Assembly (NCBI GenBank): GCA_002702655.1 | Contig: PABB01000056.1 | Location: 1 to 64,000 of the forward strand | Reading direction: 5' to 3' | Source of the DNA: Planctomycetaceae bacterium | Lineage (GTDB): Bacteria; Planctomycetota; Planctomycetia; Pirellulales; Lacipirellulaceae | DNA length: 64,000 bases | Part shown: piece by piece, positions 27,375-35,362 of the stretch | Layout: every line of letters begins with the position of its first letter | How positions within the stretch are numbered: position 1 is the first letter of the stretch | Made by a program: the position numbers and the translations under genes | The notes under the pieces: model-generated | What the model saw: the letters and a program-made list of their open reading frames with translations, nothing else | Databases searched by the model: none | What the model was told of the DNA's origin: nothing

Positions 27375-27875
27375 TTGGCCGATCAGTCGCCCGACCAGTT
27401 CCAGCACTACCGCCCGCGGTGGCACGTGGTGCTGTATCAGCCGGAAATCCCCCACAACACGGGCAGCGTCGGTCGCACTTGCGTGGCGGTGGGGGCCAAG
27501 CTGTGGCTCGTGCGGCCGCTGGGTTTTCGCGTCGACGACTACTATCTGCGGCGGGCCGGGCTCGACTATTGGCAGTATCTCGAGTGGGAGGTCGTCGACG
27601 ATTGGGCGGCCCTGACCGCCGCGTTGCCGCTGGAGCGGCATTGGTATTTCACCAAATTTGCCGATCGCCCGTTGGCTGACGCCCAGCTGCCGGAGGGATC
27701 GGTGCTGGTCTTCGGCCGGGAATCGACCGGCCTGCCGGCGGAGATTCGCGACGCGATTCCCGGGCGGCGGCTGCGGATCCCGGTCCGCGACGCGGTGCGC
27801 AGCCTCAATCTGTCCAACAGCGTGGCGGTGGCCCTGTACGAGGCCGTGCGCCAGGCCGGCGGAGGGGTGGAGTAA
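27375..27875 (+). CDS. trmL: tRNA (cytidine(34)-2'-O)-methyltransferase TrmL
   Basis: 166-aa SPOUT methyltransferase that 2'-O-methylates the wobble base of certain leucine tRNAs. Family features: VVLYQPEIPHNTGSVGRTC at the start, DYWQYLEWEV in the middle, and the trefoil knot with LVFGRESTGLP and IPVRDAVRSLNLSNSVAVALYE. The start is taken as TTG 27375 behind AGGGG; there is no upstream ATG in frame close by. Confidence 0.93.
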   Translation: MADQSPDQFQHYRPRWHVVLYQPEIPHNTGSVGRTCVAVGAKLWLVRPLGFRVDDYYLRRAGLDYWQYLEWEVVDDWAALTAALPLERHWYFTKFADRPLADAQLPEGSVLVFGRESTGLPAEIRDAIPGRRLRIPVRDAVRSLNLSNSVAVALYEAVRQAGGGVE

Positions 27876-27928
27876 CATCGCGGCCGCCGCCACGCTGCAG
27901 GTGGGTGGGCGACAAGCGGCAGACAGGC

Positions 27929-28067
27929 GTGCCACGGCTCTGTGAGCTGTGCTCCGCAGGAGTAGGGTGGCTGGGGACGCAGCGCAGCGGAGCCCCCAGG
28001 GAGTGGCACTGGGGGCTCCCTTCGGTCGTCCCCAGCCACCCAACACGGCTCACAGAGCCGTGGCACG
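27929..28067. repeat. Type E repeat with a type F repeat nested inside
   Basis: E arms at 27929-27951 and 28044-28067 flank a complete F element at 27965-28041. F also occurs alone at 11774 and 14831, and E alone elsewhere, so this is a composite. Confidence 0.9.
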
Positions 28068-28343
28068 CCTGTGGTGTGCGGCTTGAGCGATTTTTGGTGG
28101 CAGCCTGTCGAAATATCCGGATTCGTGACCGCTCGGCGATAAGTGGTAAGCCGGGCGGCAAAGCGGCTCACGCTGACGCCGGCTCCGCGCCGACTCCAGC
28201 CGATAGCGCACACGGTGCGTCCGCGCCGCAGGCCCGGGGAATCAGCCGCCACACTGTGAGAATAGGGAATTTGGGGCCTGCCGAATTGACGCTTCGCGTC
28301 GAAACGGTCACCATAAGTGCCTCCTCCAATGGGAATTGCCGCG
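28068..28343. other. Non-coding space before murB
   Basis: No gene is seen. It contains a small hairpin TTGACGC-ttc-GCGTCGAA near 28287-28304. The murB ribosome-binding site is weak. Confidence 0.3.
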
Positions 28344-29222
28344 ATGACATTGGTCAGTGGGTTCGAAAAGATCGTCAGGCGCGATGTGCCGTTGGCTGAG
28401 CGTACGTGGCTCGGCCTGGGCGGTCCGGCCTCGTTCTATGCCGAGCCCAATACTGTCGACGAACTGGCCGCCCTGGTCCGCCGCTGCCGCAACGAGGACG
28501 TCTCGATCCGGCTGCTGGGCGGCGGCTCGAACGTGTTGATCCGCGACGAGGGCGTGCAGGGCATGGTCGTGGCCCTGACGGCCGGAGAATTCACCGACAT
28601 CCGCATCTCCGGACAGCGGCTGACCGCCGGCGGCGGCGCTAAGCTGGCCCACGCGATTAGCGAATCGGTCCGCGCGGGGCTGGCCGGGCTGGAACCGCTG
28701 GTGGGCGTGCCCGGCACGATCGGCGGCGCCCTGCACGGCAACAGCGGCACCCGCGGCGGCGATATCGGCCAGTGGGCCTGCCAGGCGACTGTGCTGACCC
28801 GCGCCGGCGAGCTGCACGTGCGCGAGCGCGAAGATCTGGTGTTCGCCTACCGGCAGAGCAGCCTCGACGAACTGGTCATCCTGAGCGCCGACTTCCAGTT
28901 GGAGCCGGACGATCCGGCCCAATTGACCAAGCGGATGCAGAAGCAGTGGATCATCAAGAAGGCGGGCCAGCCGCTCTCGCACCAAAAATCGGCCAGCGTG
29001 TTTAAGAATCCCCGGGGCATGAGCGCCGGCATGCTGATCGACCAGGCCGGCCTGAAGGGCACCCGGGTCGGCGGCGTCGAGGTGAGCAGCCGCCACGCGA
29101 ACTTCATCATCGCCGACGACGGCGCGACCGCCCAGGACGCCCTGCGGCTGATCGACATGATCCGCAGCCGCGTCGCCGAACGGCTGGGCGTGGAGTTGGA
29201 GACGGAACTCGAAATCTGGTGA
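28344..29222 (+). CDS. murB: UDP-N-acetylenolpyruvoylglucosamine reductase MurB
   Basis: FAD enzyme that reduces enolpyruvyl-UDP-GlcNAc to UDP-MurNAc for peptidoglycan. 292 aa from ATG 28344; ATG 28329 and GTG 28317 are alternatives. The FAD-binding part has RTWLGLGGPA, LGGGSNVLI and GVPGTIGGALHGNSG; the C-terminal part has SVFKNPRGMSAGMLIDQAG and SSRHANFI, indicating the shorter type II form. Its presence supports peptidoglycan synthesis in this organism. An FtsQ-like gene follows after an inserted small gene. Confidence 0.93.
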   Translation: MTLVSGFEKIVRRDVPLAERTWLGLGGPASFYAEPNTVDELAALVRRCRNEDVSIRLLGGGSNVLIRDEGVQGMVVALTAGEFTDIRISGQRLTAGGGAKLAHAISESVRAGLAGLEPLVGVPGTIGGALHGNSGTRGGDIGQWACQATVLTRAGELHVREREDLVFAYRQSSLDELVILSADFQLEPDDPAQLTKRMQKQWIIKKAGQPLSHQKSASVFKNPRGMSAGMLIDQAGLKGTRVGGVEVSSRHANFIIADDGATAQDALRLIDMIRSRVAERLGVELETELEIW

Positions 29223-29237
29223 TCGTGTCCGGGATAT

Positions 29238-29788
29238 GGACAGGATGACAGGATTTGCAGGATGGTCAGGATGTGAATGTCGTGGTGAGTCCGCTATCCG
29301 CTCGGTGCCGAGTTTTGACATGGCGAGTTGCGATTAGGATGAAGTCGCTGTGGCATGCGTTCCTCGGCGTGTCTTTATGGATCGGGTGCAGCAACGATAT
29401 TCCAACAACGATGGACAGCAGATCAACTTGGATTGCTGGAGGCGTTTACTCAATCGATAGCGGAGATGGCATATTCAAAGTTGTGAAGATCCTGGTTCTG
29501 GAGCCGGGGATCGTTCATGCGAGGATCTACAAGAACAAGTTTCAAGAGAGACCAGAATCTGTCGATTTCGAATCGTTGTCGCTCGGTTCCGTCCATGACG
29601 CTGACGGGTTTGGCATGGGACACCTGCCACTTTCCGAAGCGACGTTTCGAAGTTGGACACCCGCGTTCGTCACGCGTGCGGACGTGACGGACGACGAATT
29701 GGAAGGCTATTGCATGTGGAAAGATGCCGACGGCGGCGTCTTCTGACCGAGTCATCCTGTCGATCCTGCAAATCCTGTCATCCTGTCC
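29238..29788. other. Low-GC cassette bounded by inverted type D repeats
   Basis: Left D copy 29238-29272 and right D copy 29754-29788 are inverted and match at about 32 of 35 positions. Between them the base composition falls to near half G+C, against roughly two thirds in neighbouring genes, and one small lipoprotein gene is present. It lies between murB and the FtsQ-like gene, and looks like an acquired block. Confidence 0.6.
29339..29746 (+). CDS. Small putative lipoprotein, unknown
   Basis: 135 aa from ATG 29339. N-terminal MKSLWHAFLGVSLWIGC gives a lipobox-like end at C17. The rest is a small beta-rich domain (GGVYSIDSGDGIFKVVKILVL) with no known motif. Codon and base usage are clearly AT-richer than the flanking genes. 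A longer reading from 29255 starts inside the D repeat and is not favoured. Confidence 0.55.
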   Translation: MKSLWHAFLGVSLWIGCSNDIPTTMDSRSTWIAGGVYSIDSGDGIFKVVKILVLEPGIVHARIYKNKFQERPESVDFESLSLGSVHDADGFGMGHLPLSEATFRSWTPAFVTRADVTDDELEGYCMWKDADGGVF

Positions 29789-29833
29789 AGCTTGGACTCA
29801 CCATCAAAGCCGCAGCGCAGGGAGGCGTTGGCG

Positions 29834-30781
29834 ATGGCGACGATTGTCACGCGCGAGAAGACGCCGCGGAAGAAGTCGGCCGCGGCCGCCGAAGAAGCTT
29901 CCGCCAGGCCGCGGCTTTCCAACCGCGTGCGGGCCGCCATTGTCATTGCCGTGGCCGCCGCCAGCGCGTGGGGCTTGGGGCAGTTGTGGCTGCGCGTCGC
30001 CCCCAGCGTGGTCCATCGCGACCGCTATCTGCTGCCGGCGGAGAACATCACGCTCTCGCCGCCCCCGGACTGGTTGGTGGGCGACGTGCGGACCGAGGTG
30101 ATTCGCAACGCGGGGCTCGACCGCCGGTTGAGCGTCGCCGACGACAACTTCATTCCCACGGTGCGCGACGCGTTCGCGCTCTCCCCGTGGATCGCGTCGG
30201 TCGAGCGGGTGGAGAAATCCTATCCGCCGGCGGTGCATCTGACCGTCACGTATCGCGAGCCGATCGCGGTGGTGGAGTTTGCCGCGGGCGCCGGCGTGCG
30301 GCTGCTGCCGGTCGATCGCACGGGCGTTCATTTGCCAATGCGCGACGTGGCGGAGATTCGCCTGCGGTACCTGCCGCGGCTGAGCGGCATCGTCGGCCAG
30401 CCGCCGGTGGGGCAGCGGTGGGACGATCCGCGCGTCGCCGGCGGACTGGTGCTGGCTGAGCGACTCGCCGAGGTGTGGGAGAAGTTTTACCTGGTGGAGA
30501 TTGTCCCGTCGGTGCGGCCCGAGGTGCGCGGCGGCAAAAGTTCGTTCCTGTACCGGTTGGTCACCCGCGGCGGCACGCGGATCAACTGGGGCGCCCCGCC
30601 GGGGGCTGAGTTGCCGGGCGAGCCGGACTTCGCCGCCAAGCTCGCGCGGCTGGAAAACGCGATCGTGAAGATCGGCCCGCTCAACACCGTCCGCGGCCCC
30701 GACATGGTCGACGTGCGGTACGACCTGGTCGTCACCCCGCGCGCCGTGCAGCACGTGGACGACGCCGTGTTCGTGAAGTGA
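29834..30781 (+). CDS. FtsQ-like membrane protein with POTRA-like domain
   Basis: 315 aa from ATG 29834, with GGGAGG upstream. A basic cytoplasmic tail (1-32), a single membrane helix (about 33-52), then a POTRA-like part in which DNFIPTVRDAFALSPWIASV and VEKSYPPAVHLTVTYREPIAVV match the FtsQ/DivIB pattern, and a further beta domain with RLLPVDRTGVHLP. The neighbouring murB fits an old division-and-cell-wall cluster. FtsQ normally links FtsB/FtsL to the divisome; in planctomycetes, most of which lack FtsZ, its role is unclear. Assignment from motif and context only. Confidence 0.65.
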   Translation: MATIVTREKTPRKKSAAAAEEASARPRLSNRVRAAIVIAVAAASAWGLGQLWLRVAPSVVHRDRYLLPAENITLSPPPDWLVGDVRTEVIRNAGLDRRLSVADDNFIPTVRDAFALSPWIASVERVEKSYPPAVHLTVTYREPIAVVEFAAGAGVRLLPVDRTGVHLPMRDVAEIRLRYLPRLSGIVGQPPVGQRWDDPRVAGGLVLAERLAEVWEKFYLVEIVPSVRPEVRGGKSSFLYRLVTRGGTRINWGAPPGAELPGEPDFAAKLARLENAIVKIGPLNTVRGPDMVDVRYDLVVTPRAVQHVDDAVFVK

Positions 30782-30956
30782 CGACGGCCGGGTTTATTAT
30801 TTCGCCGCGGGGCTAAATCCACGCTGTGAGATGGCCGTTGTTCTTCGATGTAGTTTGCGTGACGCGGGGTATTCGGGCTATCCTAGCGCGAGGTTCGTCC
30901 ATTTGGGGGGCTCGGCCAAAGCGCGGCCCCCACGCCAATGCATCAGGAACGCCGCG

Positions 30957-31223
30957 ATGCTCAAGCACGCCATTGCCTTGGGGTATTTCTTTCTCGCGGT
31001 CCTCTGCGTCGCGGTGAGTCCCGTGGCGTATGGCGAGTTCCGCCGACCGTTGCTCGTTGGCGCCGTGCTCGCCGTGGCCGCGGGCAGCGTCTATCTCGCC
31101 AGTTCCATTTCGCCTGGATTCACGGCGGCCGTCGAGGTTCGCCTCAGGCAGTTATGGACCGTTGCCCGCAAGTCGCCCCAGCGCGGCGGCGAAGGTCGGG
31201 GCAAAGAGAAGTCGCCAGAGTAG
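30957..31223 (+). CDS. Small two-helix membrane protein
   Basis: 88 aa from ATG 30957 behind AGGA. Two hydrophobic helices (about 6-24 and 32-50) and a basic C-terminal tail. The frame upstream to 30831 reads low-complexity sequence. No family recognised. Confidence 0.5.
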   Translation: MLKHAIALGYFFLAVLCVAVSPVAYGEFRRPLLVGAVLAVAAGSVYLASSISPGFTAAVEVRLRQLWTVARKSPQRGGEGRGKEKSPE

Positions 31224-31260
31224 CTGCTTGGTAGTTTAGCGGCGGGGATAAATCCCTCGA

Positions 31261-31542
31261 CTACCGCAACAACGCCGTAAGCAGAGTGAACAACGGTTCT
31301 GACAGCAACAGGCCCCATGTGCTTGCTGAGGGCGTAGTCGACTCAGCCAACGCGTCGACAACGGCATCGGGGGCCGTGGTTGCGGGCGCCTTTTGCCACC
31401 GGTGCTCATCCAAGAACTGCCGCAACGCCTGCTCGTCGTCCACGCGGCGCAGGTCGCAATAGCCGTGGAAGTCGAAGAACTGTCCCCGCAGGCCGCGGCG
31501 GCCAAGTTCAGCAATGATCTGGCTGCCGAGAGTTGTTTTCAT
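31261..31542 (-). CDS. Small protein translationally coupled to csrA
   Basis: 93 aa. Its ATG (31540-31542) overlaps the csrA TGA (31539-31541) as ATGA. The N-terminal half is soluble (TLGSQIIAELGRRGLRGQFFDFHGYCDL, shortened here to its outline) and the C-terminal 20 residues are hydrophobic (WGLLLSEPLFTLLTALL), possibly a tail anchor. No known family. The tight coupling suggests joint expression with CsrA. Confidence 0.6.
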   Translation of the reverse strand: MKTTLGSQIIAELGRRGLRGQFFDFHGYCDLRRVDDEQALRQFLDEHRWQKAPATTAPDAVVDALAESTTPSASTWGLLLSEPLFTLLTALLR

Positions 31543-31751
31543 TTTGAGTCGGCGTCGGCGGGGCGCGTCTCGGCGGCCTTCTGCTCTTCGGCCAGGCGGA
31601 TTTCTTCGGCCAGTTCCTCGCGCATCACGGGCGTGGCCGGGGGCGCGTCGATGCCCAGCCGCACGCCGCCGCCCGTGATTTTCACCACGGTCACGGCAAT
31701 GCCGTCGCCGATGAGCAATTTTTCGCCGACCTTGCGGGAGATGACCAGCAC
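31539..31751 (-). CDS. csrA: Carbon storage regulator CsrA
   Basis: 70 aa from GTG 31751, with GGAG upstream. Begins (M)LVISRKVGEKLLIGDGI and continues VTVVKITGGGVRLGIDAP, the five-strand core of the RNA-binding CsrA dimer; R6 and the GVRLGI segment carry the usual RNA contacts. CsrA binds GGA motifs in mRNA leaders to repress or stabilise them. The tail after residue 52 is acidic and longer than in E. coli (61 aa). Longer readings of the frame to 32015 lack family features. Confidence 0.9.
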   Translation of the reverse strand: MLVISRKVGEKLLIGDGIAVTVVKITGGGVRLGIDAPPATPVMREELAEEIRLAEEQKAAETRPADADSK

Positions 31752-32091
31752 GGCGGGAACTCCGTTTCTGTGCGTACCGAAGCGGCGCCCGGGCAGTGCG
31801 ACCCTGGGCAAACACGCCCCGCTGCGCGATAACGGTAATGCGAGATGGCGGCGAGTGCAAGCATCGCATTCCTGTTGGCGGTGGCGTCGTCGGCCCTTTC
31901 TTGCGAAGCTGCGAAGACTACTGAGAGTAGCGAAACCTGCGGGCCCGCCCCCAGCCGGGCCGCCACGCGGGCCGGAGTGCGTTGCCACCGGAGTTGTTTT
32001 TTGAAGTTGGTCCAAATCCCACCGGCTCGCGTCGCGAGCCGGCTATTTTGCGGCCGACAGCTGACAGCCATGAGCCGATAGCCCCACCGCC
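31752..32091. other. Divergent csrA-thiL spacer with hairpin repeats
   Basis: Contains a perfect hairpin CCGGCTCGCG-t-CGCGAGCCGG (32022-32042) followed by CTATTTT, and a type K stretch (32052-32083, CCGACAGCTGACAGCC...). No gene seen. Promoters for csrA and thiL must lie here but no consensus pair stood out. Confidence 0.5.
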
Positions 32092-33030
32092 ATGGAACGC
32101 GAATTCATCGAATGGCTGACCGCCACGCTGCCCGCCAGCCCGTTGCTGAAAGTGGGACTGGGGGACGATGCGGCCGTGCTGAATTGGGCGGCCGCCGGCG
32201 GCGATTTGGTCGCGGCGACCGATACCGTGACAGATCGGGTCGATTTCCATCTGCACGAAATCGAACCCCGCCGCGCCGGGCACAAAGCGCTCGCCGTGAA
32301 CCTCAGCGACATGGCCGCGATGGCGGCCGAGCCCGTCGCCGCGTTGGTGTCGCTGGTGCTGCCGCAGAAGGGCTGCGGACAGCGATCGGCGCGGCAGTTG
32401 GCTGAGGAACTGTTCCGCGGGATGTTGCCGCTGGCCGAGGAATTCGGCTGCGTCATTGCTGGCGGGGACACAAACCTGTGGGACGGTCCGCTGGCCGTGA
32501 GCGTCACACTACTGGGCCGCGTTGGCCGAGCGGGGCCGCTCACGCGCAGCGGCGCACGGCGGGGTGAGGCGGTGCTGGTCACTGGCGCCTGCGGCGGGAG
32601 CATTTTGGGCCGGCATCTCGACGTGCAGCCCCGCGTGCGCGAGGCACTGACGCTCCGGGCCGAGCACGGCGCCACCGCCGCGATTGACGTCAGCGACGGG
32701 CTGGCGCTGGACGCCTCGCGACTGGCGGCGGCCAGCGGCTGCGGGGTGGCGCTCGATGTGGCCGCGATACCCATTTCGCCCGACGCCGGGCAACTTGCCC
32801 AGCAAACGGGTCGCACGCCGCTGCAGCATGCCCTGGGGGACGGCGAAGATTTTGAGTTGGTGTTCACGGCGCCGATCGAGGAAGCCGAGCGGCTGGTTGC
32901 CGAGCAACCGCTGGACGTGCCGGTGACGCGGATCGGCCGCTGCGTCGACGCGGCCGGCCTCTGGAAAGTCGATGCCGGGGGGCGCCTGGAGCCGCTGCGG
33001 CCGACAGGGTTTCTGCACGGGCAAAAGTAA
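32092..33030 (+). CDS. thiL: Thiamine-monophosphate kinase
   Basis: 312 aa. ATP-dependent phosphorylation of TMP to TPP, the cofactor form. Family marks: GLGDDAAVL near residue 23, the metal/ATP motif ATDTVTDRVDF, HKALAVNLSDMAAMAAEP, GGDTN and the ATP-grasp-like GDGEDFELVFTAP. Same strand as tsaE, a common neighbour of thiL in bacteria. Confidence 0.93.
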   Translation: MEREFIEWLTATLPASPLLKVGLGDDAAVLNWAAAGGDLVAATDTVTDRVDFHLHEIEPRRAGHKALAVNLSDMAAMAAEPVAALVSLVLPQKGCGQRSARQLAEELFRGMLPLAEEFGCVIAGGDTNLWDGPLAVSVTLLGRVGRAGPLTRSGARRGEAVLVTGACGGSILGRHLDVQPRVREALTLRAEHGATAAIDVSDGLALDASRLAAASGCGVALDVAAIPISPDAGQLAQQTGRTPLQHALGDGEDFELVFTAPIEEAERLVAEQPLDVPVTRIGRCVDAAGLWKVDAGGRLEPLRPTGFLHGQK

Positions 33031-33043
33031 ACCGCAACGTCCC

Positions 33044-33178
33044 GTAGGTCAGGCTTTCCAGCTTGACAGAGCGCGCCCAAACGGTTGGCGGCGATCGACG
33101 CGGCCGCAAGTCAGGCTGGAAAGCCTGACCTACGTACCCGGCTTGCATTTCTTGGCGTCCTTGGCGAACTTGGCGGTT
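33044..33178. repeat. Inverted type A pair plus type B repeat
   Basis: A arms 33044-33067 and 33110-33133, then an inverted type B copy (33151-33178). They fill the space between thiL and tsaE. Confidence 0.85.
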
Positions 33179-33208
33179 CATCCGAAGACCGCCCACACGT
33201 GAGCGACC

Positions 33209-33688
33209 ATGGCCATTTTCGAATTCTCGTCCGACAGCGAAGCGGACACCGACCGTCTGGGTGCGGCCTTGGCGGCCGTGTTGCCGCCGGGGACGGTGAT
33301 CGGCCTGTTGGGCACGCTGGGCGCCGGCAAGACGCGGCTGGTCCGCGCGGTGGCCGCGGCGTTGGGCGTGCCGGCGGCCGACGTGACCAGCCCCACGTTT
33401 GTGCTGGTCAACGAATACGCCGGCCGCGTGCCGGTCTTTCACTTCGACGCCTACCGGCTGCGCGACGAAGACGAGTTCCTGCAGTTGGGGCCGGACGAGT
33501 ACTTCGAATCGCCGGGGCTGACGTTCATCGAGTGGGCCGACCGGGTCGAGTCGTGCCTGCCGCGGCGGCGGATTGAAATCCGCGTCGAACCCACCGGCGA
33601 AACGACACGGCAGTTCACAATCGAAGCGATCGGCGGCGAACCGTGCGCGACCGACCGCCTGAGTGCGGAACTGTCCGACCGCACTTAG
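33209..33688 (+). CDS. tsaE: tRNA threonylcarbamoyladenosine biosynthesis ATPase TsaE
   Basis: 159 aa. P-loop GTLGAGKT at 35-42, switch-like SPTFVLVNEYAG, and HFDAYRLRDEDEFLQLGPDEYF with the conserved Asp and Glu residues; FIEWADRVESCLP near the C-terminus is diagnostic. Works with TsaB and TsaD to make t6A37 in tRNAs reading ANN codons. The stop lies in a GCCGCGGGGC repeat-like stretch. Confidence 0.93.
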   Translation: MAIFEFSSDSEADTDRLGAALAAVLPPGTVIGLLGTLGAGKTRLVRAVAAALGVPAADVTSPTFVLVNEYAGRVPVFHFDAYRLRDEDEFLQLGPDEYFESPGLTFIEWADRVESCLPRRRIEIRVEPTGETTRQFTIEAIGGEPCATDRLSAELSDRT

Positions 33689-33720
33689 CCGCGGGGCTTG
33701 CCTCGCGCGGCGCTGCCCAG

Positions 33721-33786
33721 TGGCGGCGTCCAGCGTGGCGGCGTCCAGCGTGGCGCCTTCCGCGACCTAGCGAGGTCGCGGCTATT
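33721..33786. repeat. 15-bp tandem repeat and hairpin
   Basis: TGGCGGCGTCCAGCG is repeated about 2.3 times (33721-33755), followed by the hairpin CCGCGACCT-agcg-AGGTCGCGG (33760-33781) and CTATT. The hairpin-plus-CTATT form resembles that at 32022. Between convergent tsaE and hslU. Confidence 0.7.
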
Positions 33787-33841
33787 CGCCCTTTGAATGC
33801 GAGCCTTGCCCGTCTCGCACCGACCTCTCCCCTCTCAACCC

Positions 33842-35185
33842 TCACAAAATAAACTTGCTGAGGTCTTCGTCCTGCACGACCGCTTGCAGGCGTTGCCGCA
33901 CGTAGGCTTCGTTGATCTCCACGCGGCCCGTTTTCATGTCGGCCGCCTCGAAGCTGAGCTCTTCCAGCAGCCGCTCGATGATCGTGTGCAGCCGCCGGGC
34001 GCCGATGTTCTGCGTGGTTTGATTCACTTGAAACGCGTAGTCGGCCAGCGCTTCGACGGCGTCGTCGTTGAACTCGACCGTGACGCCCTCGGTCGCCATC
34101 AGCGCGGCGTATTGCCGCGTGAGCGAGTTGCGCGGCTCGCTGAGAATCCGCACAAAGTCGTCCTTGGTCAAATCGCTCAGCTCGACGCGAATTGGAAACC
34201 GACCCTGCAACTCGGGCATCAGCTCCGACGGCTTGGTGGTGTGAAACGCTCCCGCGGCGACGAACAGGATATGGTCGGTGCGGATGTAGCCGTACCGCGT
34301 CTGCACCGTGGTCCCCTCGACGATCGGCAGCAGGTCGCGCTGCACGCCTTGACGCGACACGTCGGCCCCGCGGCCGCCTTCGCTGGCGACGACCTTGTCC
34401 ATTTCGTCGACGAAGATGATGCCGGTGTTCTCGGCCAGTTCGACCGCTTTGATGTTGACTTTGTCGTCGTTGATCAGGCCCTCGCATTCCTGATCAAACA
34501 GCACCTTGCGGGCCTCGGCGACCGTCATTTCGCGGCGGTTGACGTTCTTGGGCATGATCTTTTCGAGCATGCCCTGAAAGTCGAAATCGAGCTGGTCGCC
34601 GCCCGGCCCCCCGCCGGGCAGCATGATGGCTTGGGCCTTTTGTTCGATCGACACCTCGACCATGCGGTTTTCCAGTTCACCTGCCACGAGCATCGCCCGC
34701 ATTTTTTCCCGCGTGCGCTCGTACCGCTCGGGCGACTCGGTCGAGTCGACGCCCACGTCGAAGGTCGAGGGGGCGGGGGCCAACAGATCGATCAACCGAT
34801 CGTCGACGCGGCGATGGGCCTCCTCCTCAACCCGGGCGAGTTCCTCCTCGCGGACGATGCCGATGGCGTTTTCGACCAGCTCGCGGATCATGCTTTCCAC
34901 GTCGCGGCCGTAGTAGCCGACCTCGGTGTACTTGGTGGCTTCGACCTTGATGAACGGGGCGCCAGTGAGTTTGGCCAGCCGCCGGGCGATTTCCGTTTTG
35001 CCGACGCCGGTGGGGCCGATCATCAGAATGTTCTTGGGCGCGACTTCTTTGCGCAGCTCCTCGCCAAGCTGCTGCCGCCTCCAGCGATTTCGCACGGCGA
35101 TCGCCACCGCCCGCTTGGCGTCGGTCTGGCCCACGATGTGGCGGTCCAATTCGGCAACGATCTCTCGCGGCGTCAGATTCTTCAC
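33842..35185 (-). CDS. hslU: ATP-dependent protease ATPase subunit HslU
   Basis: 447 aa AAA+ unfoldase that feeds substrates to HslV. Walker A GPTGVGKT at 57-64, pore motif GYYGRD (residues near 91-96), an I-domain (about 110-240), Walker B IIFVDEMDK, and the C-terminal tail DLSKFIL that docks into HslV, close to the E. coli tail. hslV lies upstream on the same strand, 177 bp away, the usual order although with an unusually repeat-filled gap. Confidence 0.95.
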   Translation of the reverse strand: MKNLTPREIVAELDRHIVGQTDAKRAVAIAVRNRWRRQQLGEELRKEVAPKNILMIGPTGVGKTEIARRLAKLTGAPFIKVEATKYTEVGYYGRDVESMIRELVENAIGIVREEELARVEEEAHRRVDDRLIDLLAPAPSTFDVGVDSTESPERYERTREKMRAMLVAGELENRMVEVSIEQKAQAIMLPGGGPGGDQLDFDFQGMLEKIMPKNVNRREMTVAEARKVLFDQECEGLINDDKVNIKAVELAENTGIIFVDEMDKVVASEGGRGADVSRQGVQRDLLPIVEGTTVQTRYGYIRTDHILFVAAGAFHTTKPSELMPELQGRFPIRVELSDLTKDDFVRILSEPRNSLTRQYAALMATEGVTVEFNDDAVEALADYAFQVNQTTQNIGARRLHTIIERLLEELSFEAADMKTGRVEINEAYVRQRLQAVVQDEDLSKFIL

Positions 35186-35211
35186 GATGGCCTCAGTCTC
35201 TTGTGCAATGG

Positions 35212-35353
35212 AACCGCCAAGGACGCCAAGAGCGCCAAGGATTAATAGACAGGATAACAGGATTTGCAGGATGGACAGGATTCACGCGGGGGATGATTGC
35301 TCGTCTCCCGCGACATCGATCCCGTCAATCTTGCTCATCCTGTTATCCTGTCC
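35212..35353. repeat. Type B repeat and inverted type D pair between hslV and hslU
   Basis: B copy at 35212-35240; D copies at 35248-35282 and (inverted) 35319-35353 enclosing only about 36 bp. A long hairpin inside the hslVU operon, which could lower hslU expression relative to hslV or stabilise the hslV message. Confidence 0.8.
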
Positions 35354-35362
35354 TTTCCGATG

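Noticed and set aside
27177-28046. Long open frame upstream of the Gfo/Idh gene on the minus strand
   Set aside because: It crosses trmL on the other strand and repeats E and F, and has no family features; a high-GC shadow.
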